Position numbers and translations under genes: made by a program. From positions 248,001 to 312,000 of the forward strand of contig NZ_KQ948928.1 of NCBI RefSeq assembly GCF_001514235.1: 64,000 nt of DNA, in the 5' to 3' direction. Under the pieces are notes generated by a model. That model saw only the letters and a list, made by a program, of their open reading frames with translations, ran no database searches and had not been told where the DNA came from. Within the stretch, counting starts at the first letter, position 1. Each line of letters opens with the position of its first letter. Origin of the DNA: Streptomyces caeruleatus. GTDB taxonomy: Bacteria; Actinomycetota; Actinomycetes; Streptomycetales; Streptomycetaceae. Shown piece after piece: positions 16,482 to 23,648 of the stretch.

Positions 16482-17345
16482 ATGACCACGCAGACCGACC
16501 TGCCCGCGATGCAGGAGTACACGACCGACGTCGGCGGCAGGCACATCTTCGTCGCCGAGACCGGCCAGGACGCGCCCGTCCTGCTGCTGCACGGCGGCGG
16601 CCCCGGCGCCTCCGGCGTCGCCAACTACACCCGGAACATCGCCGAGCTGGCCAAGGAGTACCGGGTCATCGTCCCCGACCTGCCCGGATACGGCCGCAGC
16701 ACCAAGGGCCTCGACCTCAGCGACCCCTTCGGCTCCCTGGCCGCCGGCATCCGCGGCCTGCTCGACCGACTCGGCCTGGAGAAGGTTCACTTCGTCGGCA
16801 ACTCCTACGGCGGTGCCTGCGCCCTGCGCCTGGCCCTGGACACCCCCGACCGGGTCGAGCGCATGGTCCTCATGGGCCCCGGCGGCATCGGCACCACCCG
16901 TGCCCTGCCCACCCCGGGTCTGAACTGCCTGCTGGACTACTACAACGGCGAGGGACCGACCCGGGCGAAACTGGAGAAGTTCATCCGCCACTACCTGGTC
17001 TTCAACGCCGCCGACGTGCCGGACAGCGTCATCGACGCCCGCTACCGGGACAGCATCGACCCGGAGGTGGTGGCGGACCCGCCGCTGCGGCGCCCCAAGT
17101 CGCTGGGCGCCCTGTGGAAGATGGACTTCACCCGCGACAAGCGCCTCGCCCGGCTGCCCGTGCCGACCCTGGTGCTGTGGGGCTCCGCCGACAAGGTCAA
17201 CCGGCCCGGCGGCGGCCGGATGCTCGCCGACCGGCTCCCCAACGGCGACCTCTACATGGTCGCCAACACCGGGCACTGGGTGCAGTTCGAACGCGCCGAG
17301 CTCTTCAACCGGCTCTGCGCCGACTTCCTGGCCGGCCGCCGATGA
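16482..17345 (+). CDS. mhpC: Meta-cleavage product hydrolase (alpha/beta hydrolase)
   Basis: A 287-residue C-C bond hydrolase of the MhpC/BphD/HsaD type. The oxyanion-loop LLLHGGGPGASGVANY, nucleophile elbow FVGNSYGGACA (Ser), the acid strand VLWGSADKVN and the terminal histidine in ANTGHWVQFE make up the catalytic set. It would split the ring-opened dienoate to 2-hydroxypenta-2,4-dienoate, the substrate of mhpD. The stop overlaps the dioxygenase ATG by 4 bp. Confidence 0.9.
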   Translation: MTTQTDLPAMQEYTTDVGGRHIFVAETGQDAPVLLLHGGGPGASGVANYTRNIAELAKEYRVIVPDLPGYGRSTKGLDLSDPFGSLAAGIRGLLDRLGLEKVHFVGNSYGGACALRLALDTPDRVERMVLMGPGGIGTTRALPTPGLNCLLDYYNGEGPTRAKLEKFIRHYLVFNAADVPDSVIDARYRDSIDPEVVADPPLRRPKSLGALWKMDFTRDKRLARLPVPTLVLWGSADKVNRPGGGRMLADRLPNGDLYMVANTGHWVQFERAELFNRLCADFLAGRR

Positions 17346-18454
17346 CTACACACCAGGGTTACCAGGGCTACCAGGGTTACCAAGGCCACCAGGGCCACCA
17401 GGGCCACCAGGGCTACCAGGGTTACCAGGGTTACCAGGGTTACCAGGGCCACGACGCCCCGTCCGTCTTCGGCGCGGTCCACCTCGGCTACATCGTCGTC
17501 GAGACCAACCGCTTCGCCGACTGGCGCCGCTTCGGCACCGAGGCCATCGGCATGCACCACGACGACCTCGACACCGGCCTGATGCGCTTCCGGCTCGACG
17601 ACCACGAGTGCCGCTTCCTGCTGCGGCGCGGACCCGCCGAGGACGTCGTCGCCATCGGCTGGCACCTCGACGACCACACCACCTTCGAGCAGATCGAGGC
17701 CCGCGTCCGCGCCCACGGCGTCCCCGTCGTCGAGGGCACCGCCGAGGAGGCGCGAATGCGCGGCGTCGAACGCCTGCTGCGCTTCCCCGGCCCCAAGGGC
17801 ATCACCCAGGAGATCTACACCACCCCGGTCCTCTCCCCGCAGCCCCTGCGGATGCTGGCCTCCGGCTGGGTCACGGGCGACTCCGGCATGGGCCACGTCG
17901 CGATCACCTCGGCCAGACCGACCCTGATGCGCGGCTACTTCAACACCGTCTTCGACGCCCGCGTCACCGACTACATCGACGAGACGATCAGCGGCGTCAA
18001 GCTCAAGATCCGCTTCCTGCGCGTCAACGAACGCCACCACTCCATCGCGATAGCCGCCGTCCGGGGCCTGCCCGTCGACCCGGTCCGCACCCGCGTCCAG
18101 CACCTCAACGTCCAGGTCGCCACCCTGGACGACCTCGCCCGCAGCTACGACCGGGTGCACGAACTCGGCTTCGACATGGCCCTGTCCGTCGGACAGCACA
18201 CCAACGACAAGGAACTCTCCTACTACGCCCGCACCCCCTCGGGCTTCGAGTGGGAGGTCGGCTGGAACCCCGTCGTCATCGACGAGACCACCTGGGAACC
18301 CAGCACCCACCAGGGCATCAGCATCTGGGGCCACACCCCGGTCGGACAGACAATCGCCGACAAGCTCGACCAGTTCCGCCTCGGCGCCCGCTCCCTCACC
18401 CGCCCCGAGAAGACCGTCAAGGCCCTCAGCGGCGCCGGCATCCCCGACGACTGA
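17342..18454 (+). CDS. Extradiol (VOC-type) ring-cleavage dioxygenase with N-terminal xQG repeats
   Basis: A 370-residue protein. After a start MTT, residues 4-36 are eleven Tyr/His-Gln-Gly tripeptides. A two-domain type I extradiol dioxygenase follows: domain 1 from VHLGYIVVETNRF, catalytic domain 2 with the iron ligands expected at His in MGHVAITS, His in RVQHLNVQV and Glu in GFEWEVGWN. It should open the catechol made by the MhpA-like hydroxylase. The partner gene order hydroxylase-hydrolase-dioxygenase supports this. MhpB itself is a type II enzyme of another fold, so I give no mhpB symbol. The repeat region is not part of the family fold. Confidence 0.85.
   Translation: MTTHQGYQGYQGYQGHQGHQGHQGYQGYQGYQGYQGHDAPSVFGAVHLGYIVVETNRFADWRRFGTEAIGMHHDDLDTGLMRFRLDDHECRFLLRRGPAEDVVAIGWHLDDHTTFEQIEARVRAHGVPVVEGTAEEARMRGVERLLRFPGPKGITQEIYTTPVLSPQPLRMLASGWVTGDSGMGHVAITSARPTLMRGYFNTVFDARVTDYIDETISGVKLKIRFLRVNERHHSIAIAAVRGLPVDPVRTRVQHLNVQVATLDDLARSYDRVHELGFDMALSVGQHTNDKELSYYARTPSGFEWEVGWNPVVIDETTWEPSTHQGISIWGHTPVGQTIADKLDQFRLGARSLTRPEKTVKALSGAGIPDD
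17351..17449. repeat. 9-bp tandem repeat coding for (Y/H)QG
   Basis: Eleven in-frame copies of a 9-bp unit (YACCAGGGN type, e.g. TACCAGGGT) encode HQG-YQG(3)-HQG(3)-YQG(4) at the N-terminus of the extradiol dioxygenase. Copy-number change would keep the frame. Confidence 0.95.
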
Positions 18455-18494
18455 CCTGCCCCGACGACTGACCTTCACCGACGACTGACCTCCA
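18444..18494. repeat. 17-bp triplicate over the dioxygenase stop codon
   Basis: Three tandem 17-bp copies of CCGACGACTGACCTNNN (18444, 18461, 18478) begin inside the last codons of the dioxygenase gene; each copy carries the same in-sequence TGA motif. The rest of the 136-bp convergent gap to the LysR gene shows no clear terminator. Confidence 0.85.
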
Positions 18495-18590
18495 CCGAGG
18501 CCCGACTCCCGGCCCCGCACGACCCACCACCGCCGCCCGCATGACGCCGTATCAGCCATGCCCTGCCCGCGAAGGCGAGTCGGCGAGGCC

Positions 18591-19511
18591 TCACGCCTGT
18601 TCGGAGCGGAGGGCGACGGCCCGAAGGAGGGCGCGTCGGCAGGCCTGGACGGCGGGGTGCCGGCCGCGGCCGCGGCGTACGACCGTGAAGATGCGACGGC
18701 TGCGCTGGCCGCGGGGGAGTGGCCGCAGCGCGACCGTCGGGGGCTGTCCGCTCCAGACGAGGCCGGGCAGGAAGGCCGCGGCGTGTTCCTGTTCGACCAG
18801 GCGCTGGTGGAGCAGCAGGTCGGTGGTCTCGAACCGTACGTCGGGTTCGAACCCGGCGTTGCGGCACAGGGTCATGGCCCAGTGCCGGGCGGCCGTGCCC
18901 TCGGGTTCCATCACCCACGGATGCTCGGCGAGGGAGCGCAGCGTCGCCGTCGGACCGTTGCCGTCCGGGGTGCGGGCCGTCCTCGGCAGGGCGAGGTGCA
19001 GGGGGTCGTCGAGGAGGTCTTCCTGTTCGAGTTCGGCGGGCCGGGGGTTGGGGTTGCCCGGGTACTCCTCGGCGAGGACGAGGTCGAAGTCACGGGCCTG
19101 CAGGGCGGGCAGGGCCGTTTCGGGCTCCATGTGCGTGACGTGTACGCGCAGGCGCGGATGCTGGTCGCGCAACAGGCCGAGCGCGGCCGGGACCAGGGCC
19201 AGGGCGGCGGTCTGGAACGAGGCGAGGCGCAGGGTGCCCGTCAGGTCGCTGAGGGAGGCGGCGATGTCGGCCTCCGCGCGCTCCAGGCGTTCGAGGACCG
19301 CCTCGGTGTGGGCGACCAGGATCTCGGCCTGCTCGGTCAGCCGCACCCGCCGCCCGACCGGTTCCAGCAGCGGCACACCGACCTCGGCCTCCAGTTGGGA
19401 GAGCTGCTGGGAGACGGAGGAGGGGGCGTAGGACAAGGCGGCGGCGACGGCGGCCAGGGTGCCGCGATGCTTGAGCTCGCGCAGCAGACGCAGCCGGTGC
19501 AGATCGAACAT
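18591..19511 (-). CDS. LysR-family transcriptional regulator
   Basis: A 306-residue LTTR with N-terminal winged helix (residues 1-60, LAAVAAALSYAPSSVSQQLSQLEAEVGVPL... split here by the usual helix layout) and a periplasmic-binding-like effector domain. It is divergent from the diaminopropionate ammonia-lyase gene with 69 bp between starts, the usual LysR-target arrangement. The gap has TATAGGTC (near 19543) and GACCGATTATA (near 19567) as a possible two-arm site. The likely target is the ammonia-lyase, though the mhpA operon ends nearby too. Confidence 0.85.
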   Translation of the reverse strand: MFDLHRLRLLRELKHRGTLAAVAAALSYAPSSVSQQLSQLEAEVGVPLLEPVGRRVRLTEQAEILVAHTEAVLERLERAEADIAASLSDLTGTLRLASFQTAALALVPAALGLLRDQHPRLRVHVTHMEPETALPALQARDFDLVLAEEYPGNPNPRPAELEQEDLLDDPLHLALPRTARTPDGNGPTATLRSLAEHPWVMEPEGTAARHWAMTLCRNAGFEPDVRFETTDLLLHQRLVEQEHAAAFLPGLVWSGQPPTVALRPLPRGQRSRRIFTVVRRGRGRHPAVQACRRALLRAVALRSEQA

Positions 19512-19580
19512 GGCGGCCCCGAATCATCGTTCTTCTTGACGGGTATAGGTCGGAAACGTTCGCTGGACCGATTATAGAAA

Positions 19581-20795
19581 GTGCCGCACTCTGAACCTGT
19601 GCCTGAGACTCCCTCCTCCCCCTCCTCCCCCTCCTCCGCTCCCTCTCCTCGTACGCCGCTGTCGTGGCTTGCCCGACCCGGCGCCCGCACCTGGCGGTGT
19701 GGACCCGCCCCCGTCGCCGCGGTGCGCGACTTCCACGCCGCGCTGCCCGCCTACGCACCCACCCCGCTGACCGAACTACCCGCCCTGGCCAACGAGTTGG
19801 GAGTCGGCCGGGTGTTCGTCAAGGACGAGTCGTGCCGTCTGGGGCTGCCCGCGTTCAAGGCGCTGGGCGCGTCCTGGGCGGTCCACCGCACCCTCACCGA
19901 GCGGACTGTGAACGGTGAGGAACCGAGCCCGGCCACCCCGGCCACCCCGGTCGCCCCGGTAACCCCGGTAACCCCGGTAACCCCGGTCACTCTGGTGACC
20001 GCCACCGACGGCAACCACGGTCGCGCCGTGGCCCGCACGGCCCGTCTGCTGGGGCAACGCGCCCACGTGTTCGTCCCCCGGGGCGTACATCCGCAGGCCG
20101 TCGCGGCCATCGTCGCCGAACAGGCGCGGGTCACCGAGGTCTCGGGGCCGTACGACGAAGCCGTACGCCTGGCGGCCGAGGCGGCTGCCGCGCCGGACGC
20201 GGTCCTGATCCAGGACACCGCCTGGCCGGGCTACGAGCAGATCCCGGGGTGGATCGTCGAGGGCTACTCCACCCTCTGCGCCGAGATCGACGAACAACTG
20301 GCGACCGAAGGCGTCGTGGCAGGCCCCGACCTCGTCGCCGTACCCGTGGGAGTGGGGTCCCTGGCCCAGGCCGTGATCACCCACTACCGCAGTCGCCCCA
20401 CCCCGCACGCCCCGGCGCTGCTGTCGGTGGAGCCGCAGGCCGCGCCCTGCGTCCTGGAAAGCCTCACCCGCGGCACCCCCGTCAGCGTCACCACCGGCGA
20501 AACCACCATGGCCGGCCTGAACTGCGGCACCCCGTCCAGCATCGCCTGGCCCTACCTGCGCGACGGCCTCGACGCCGCGGTCGCCATCACGGACCCCGAC
20601 AGCGCCCGCGCGGCCGCCCGCCTCGCGGCCCTGGGCGTCTCCTCCGGCCCCTGCGGCGCCGCCGCGCTCGCCGGTCTGCACGCGGCGCTCACCGGTGAGG
20701 GCGCCGAGGAACGCCGTACGGCACTGGGGCTCGGGCCGGCCTCAGTGGTCGTCCTGCTGAACACCGAGGGCACGGCGGCCACGGCATCCGCCTGA
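19581..20795 (+). CDS. dpaL: Diaminopropionate ammonia-lyase
   Basis: A 404-residue PLP enzyme of fold type II. KDESCRLGLPAFKALGASWA holds the PLP lysine, and TATDGNHGRAVA is the cofactor phosphate-binding loop. C-terminal AGLNCGTPSSIAWPYLRDG is characteristic of diaminopropionate ammonia-lyase, which converts 2,3-diaminopropionate to pyruvate and ammonia. Immediately before the TATDGNHG loop there is a low-complexity insertion of PVTPVT-type repeats not seen in the family. GTG 19581 has no clear ribosome site and TATAGA lies just before it, so leaderless translation or a start at GTG 19599 are both possible. It precedes an M20 peptidase fragment, a common partner. Confidence 0.85.
   Translation: MPHSEPVPETPSSPSSPSSAPSPRTPLSWLARPGARTWRCGPAPVAAVRDFHAALPAYAPTPLTELPALANELGVGRVFVKDESCRLGLPAFKALGASWAVHRTLTERTVNGEEPSPATPATPVAPVTPVTPVTPVTLVTATDGNHGRAVARTARLLGQRAHVFVPRGVHPQAVAAIVAEQARVTEVSGPYDEAVRLAAEAAAAPDAVLIQDTAWPGYEQIPGWIVEGYSTLCAEIDEQLATEGVVAGPDLVAVPVGVGSLAQAVITHYRSRPTPHAPALLSVEPQAAPCVLESLTRGTPVSVTTGETTMAGLNCGTPSSIAWPYLRDGLDAAVAITDPDSARAAARLAALGVSSGPCGAAALAGLHAALTGEGAEERRTALGLGPASVVVLLNTEGTAATASA
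19930..19989. repeat. 9-bp tandem repeat in the ammonia-lyase gene
   Basis: About six copies of a 9-bp unit, in the clearest part CCGGTAACC/CCCGGTAAC, encode APVTPVTPVTPV before the PLP-binding loop. The unit differs by one base from the reverse complement of the repeat in the dioxygenase gene (CTGGTAACC). Confidence 0.85.
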
Positions 20796-20832
20796 CCACT
20801 GCCCACGTCCCCACCACACCCCAGAGGCCCTC

Positions 20833-21078
20833 ATGCTCCCCGACTCCGACCCCACCCGTCTGCTGGCCCGCCTGATCACCATCGACTCCGTCAACCCGGA
20901 CCTGGTCCCCGGAGGCGCCGGCGAGACCGTCATCGCCGACTTCTGCGGCGGGTGGCTGGCCGACCACGGCTTCGAAGTACACCGCCTGGAAAGGCGCCAG
21001 GGCCGGCCTTCGCTCGTGGCGGTGGCCCGTGGCACGGGGGGTGGCCGTTCCCTCATGCCCCGAGAAGACACCCCATGA
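20833..21078 (+). pseudogene. 5' fragment of an M20-family deacylase (ArgE/DapE-like)
   Basis: The first 70 or so residues (LLARLITIDSVNPDLVPGGAGE, FCGGWLADHGFEVHRLE, LVAVARGTGGGRSL) match the start of an acetylornithine-deacetylase-like M20 peptidase. The frame then ends at MPREDTP, exactly where the metal-binding NGHxD motif should come. No continuation is found downstream. M20 enzymes of 370-400 residues often follow diaminopropionate ammonia-lyase. Confidence 0.75.
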
Positions 21079-21109
21079 CGGCCCACGACGACGCCCGTAC
21101 CGCCGTGGC

Positions 21110-21838
21110 CCGGATGATGGCCGCGGTGGAGGAGTCCGATCCCGCCTCGCATCCCGCTCTCGCCGCGGGCAGCACCGGGAGTCGGCGTTCCGGAGCCCGT
21201 CGGGCAACCTGCAGGTCCGCACGTCGTCGTACCGACGCTCACTCCCCACCTTCCCGAGCCCGAGCGTGCCACGGGGGCCGGCGTCGTCGTCGCGCCCGGC
21301 GGCGGCTTGCTGATGCTGTCCATGAGCGACGAAGGCGTGGCGGTCGCCGAGTGGCTCCGGGAGCGGGGGATCGCGGCATTCCTGCTGAAGTACCGTCTCG
21401 GCCACTCGGGGCCCACCCGGCCGACTTCGTCGAACGATCCGTCGCCCGGTTCGCAGGCCGGGAACCCGGGACCACCGTCGGGGCCACCATCACGAACATG
21501 GCCGACACCGTGCCCCGCCTCGCCCTCGACGACACCCGGCGGGCCCTCGCCCTCGTACGGGAACGCTCGGCCGAGTGGCATCTGAACACCGACCGGATCG
21601 GGGTGATCGGCTTCTCGGCGGGCGGCTTCCTCACCACCAACGCGGCGGCCCGCGGATGAGCCCGCCGAACGCCCCGACTTCGTCACCTGCGTCTAGGCGG
21701 CTACGCCGACGGCAGGCCCGCCCCGGACGGGGCACTCCCCTTCTTCGCTGTGGTCACCACCCACGACCCCCTGTGCGAGGGGCCACCCGTCATCGTGTCA
21801 CGAGCTCTGTGGGAGTGGGCCCGGTCACCGGGAGGGGC
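21110..21838 (+). pseudogene. Frameshifted alpha/beta-hydrolase (esterase-like) remnant
   Basis: Pieces of one hydrolase appear in different frames: GGGLLMLSMSDEGVAVAEWL and RGIAAFLLKYRLG near 21300-21400, then RRALALVRERSAEWHLNTDR and the nucleophile elbow IGVIGFSAGGFLTTNAA at 21530-21655, then GGYADGRPAPDGALPFFAVV and TTHDPLCEG at 21695-21785. At least two frameshifts and an in-frame TGA are present. One loss is clear at about 21693: restoring a single base in GTCTAGGCGGC gives V-Y-G-G. Its 3' end overlaps the stop of the next minus-strand gene. Confidence 0.75.
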
Positions 21839-23255
21839 TCTTGTTGACGCGGTGCTCCAGGTTTGCGTCGATGTCGCCGGTAGCGGCAACGTCGGCCATG
21901 ACCTGACGGATGCAGGCAGCCAGGTGTCGCACACCATTCCGGGCGAGCGGGGTGTCGGGATACTGGATCCTCAGATATGTCCGGCCGCACAGCCTGTTCA
22001 CCCAGATGTGCAAGCCTTGCGCTCTTCCCTCACCCAGCAGGAAGCCGGCGTTTCCGTCGCCCCATTCTCGTGCGCCGGGGGCATGCCGGAAATCGACGTA
22101 GGACACCAGGGGGAGGGTCTGTGTCACGTCCCCCAGGAGTCCGCCCAGTTCGGGGACCAACTCCATCAGTCTCATCGGTGTGATGCCGCTGAGGTTCCGC
22201 CCGCGTACGAGCGCTTTCCGGGCGCCGCCGAGGATGTCGGTGAACGTCCGGCCAGTCACGGGGAACTCCACGGGGACCGCGTTGATGAACCAGCCGTGAG
22301 CGCGCTCCCAGCGGGGTTCGTCCCTGGTGTGGACGACGGTCAGAGCCCGATAGGTCGTCTGGTCGCCAAGCCGGTGACCGCAGATGCCCAGTGCGGCGAG
22401 TACCCCGGCGGAGAATCCGGCTCCCGCCGCTTTGCACATCCGGGCGAAGGCGTCCGCCTCCGTGGCGTCGAGGAGGTCCATGGTCAGGGAGCGAGTCCGG
22501 TACATCCGGCCCGGTTCCGTGCCCAGGTCCACGGGACTGACGGGCGAGCCGGCGCGCAGGAAGTCGGCCCAGCGGGCGACCTCGGGCGCCGACGCGGTGA
22601 CGAGGGCGGTGCGTTCACGGTCCAGGCGGCAGAAGTCGACGTAGGAGCCGACCTCGGGCAGGTCCGTCTCTGTGCCGGACAGTTCTGCGGTGTAGCAGGC
22701 TCGCAGTTCGTCGAAGACGTACTGCAGGGACAGCCCGTCGGTGTGGGCGTGGTCGATGGCCACGAAGACCGTTGAGCTGGACTGCCGGAGTACCGCACCG
22801 GCCGTCAGTGGCGGCCAGCGCATCGGATCGGTGGCAGGCACGAGGCGCGCTCGCAGATAGTCACGGATCGCTTCTCCGGAGTCGTAGGTGCCCAGGGGCG
22901 CGGCGACGAAGCGGACCGTGTCGGGGGTGACGGCGTGGCGGCGGAAGCCACTGCCGTCCGAGGCGAACCAGGTGAGCAGGGTGGTGTGCCGGCGTACCCA
23001 GGTGGCCAGCGCGGCGGCCATGGCACCGGAGTCGAGACGGCCGGGCAGGTCGAAGTGGACGCCCGCCCACGGGGCCTGCGGATGGCCGGCGCGGTCGTTG
23101 GCGAGACGTCGGCGCAGATGGTTCTCCTGAAGGTGGCTGGGCGGTGCGGGGTGCGGGGGAGCCGCGGCCGCGGCCGCGAGCACCGTGTCCGGTACCTGGA
23201 ACTCGACGAGTTCGCCCGGCAGCGGGGTGTACTCCGGCAGCGAAGTCATCTGCAT
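21825..23255 (-). CDS. Stand-alone condensation-domain (PapA-like) acyltransferase 1
   Basis: A 476-residue single-domain member of the NRPS condensation / PapA acyltransferase superfamily. The catalytic HxxxDG motif is HAHTDG at residues 169-174 (in VAIDHAHTDGLSLQYV). A late motif SYVDFRHAPGAREWG near residue 400 corresponds to the structural DFGWG region. No carrier, adenylation or thioesterase domain is attached. It is a clear paralogue of the protein at 29173-30672. I use ATG 23255 (MQMTSLPEYTPLPG), with GAGAGGGA upstream; the frame is open to 23372. It diverges from the GMC-sulfotransferase operon. Probable role: acyl transfer to a hydroxyl or amine of the cluster product. Confidence 0.8.
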   Translation of the reverse strand: MQMTSLPEYTPLPGELVEFQVPDTVLAAAAAAPPHPAPPSHLQENHLRRRLANDRAGHPQAPWAGVHFDLPGRLDSGAMAAALATWVRRHTTLLTWFASDGSGFRRHAVTPDTVRFVAAPLGTYDSGEAIRDYLRARLVPATDPMRWPPLTAGAVLRQSSSTVFVAIDHAHTDGLSLQYVFDELRACYTAELSGTETDLPEVGSYVDFCRLDRERTALVTASAPEVARWADFLRAGSPVSPVDLGTEPGRMYRTRSLTMDLLDATEADAFARMCKAAGAGFSAGVLAALGICGHRLGDQTTYRALTVVHTRDEPRWERAHGWFINAVPVEFPVTGRTFTDILGGARKALVRGRNLSGITPMRLMELVPELGGLLGDVTQTLPLVSYVDFRHAPGAREWGDGNAGFLLGEGRAQGLHIWVNRLCGRTYLRIQYPDTPLARNGVRHLAACIRQVMADVAATGDIDANLEHRVNKSPSR

Positions 23256-23555
23256 GGGGTAATGCCCGTCCCTCTCGATCGAAACACGTGACGCATCGGA
23301 CGGCATTCCCGGCCGTCGTCGATGAAATCCCTTTGCGGGCAGCTTGCATATTGGACGGCTGTGCCGGAGCACAGAACCTGAGATCTGACCGATCCGACCC
23401 GCCTCGAATGCGCCAGGCGCAGCCAGCTCACCTCGTCGAAATCTTCCTCTTCATACGCGCGAACAGGGGCGATGCAACTGGAAAGATCCGGGATCCCCGA
23501 CGCCGGACGTCCTGTTAACCAGGCACCCGACCTCAATTTCAAGTCAATTGCGATG

Positions 23556-23601
23556 GCTAACCAAGGGATGGTTGAACCTTTTCCTAACGGTTCTGTAGTG
23601 T
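23556..23601 (+). promoter_or_regulatory. Candidate promoter and overlapping inverted repeat of the GMC-sulfotransferase operon
   Basis: TTGAAC (23572-23577) and TAGTGT (23596-23601) with an 18-bp spacer form a plausible promoter; the start site would be about 40 nt before ATG 23649. An inverted repeat TAACCA-N5-TGGTTG overlaps the -35, as an operator might. The rest of the 393-bp gap (23256-23648) is less GC-rich than its surroundings and shows no other feature. Confidence 0.45.
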
Positions 23602-23648
23602 GCTTCGGTGAGATGAGTGAGTAATTCCGTTTCATCGATGGCGGGGAC

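Noticed and set aside
17351..17449. CRISPR or structural RNA repeat
   Set aside because: The period is 9 bp with no spacers and it is in frame within a gene.
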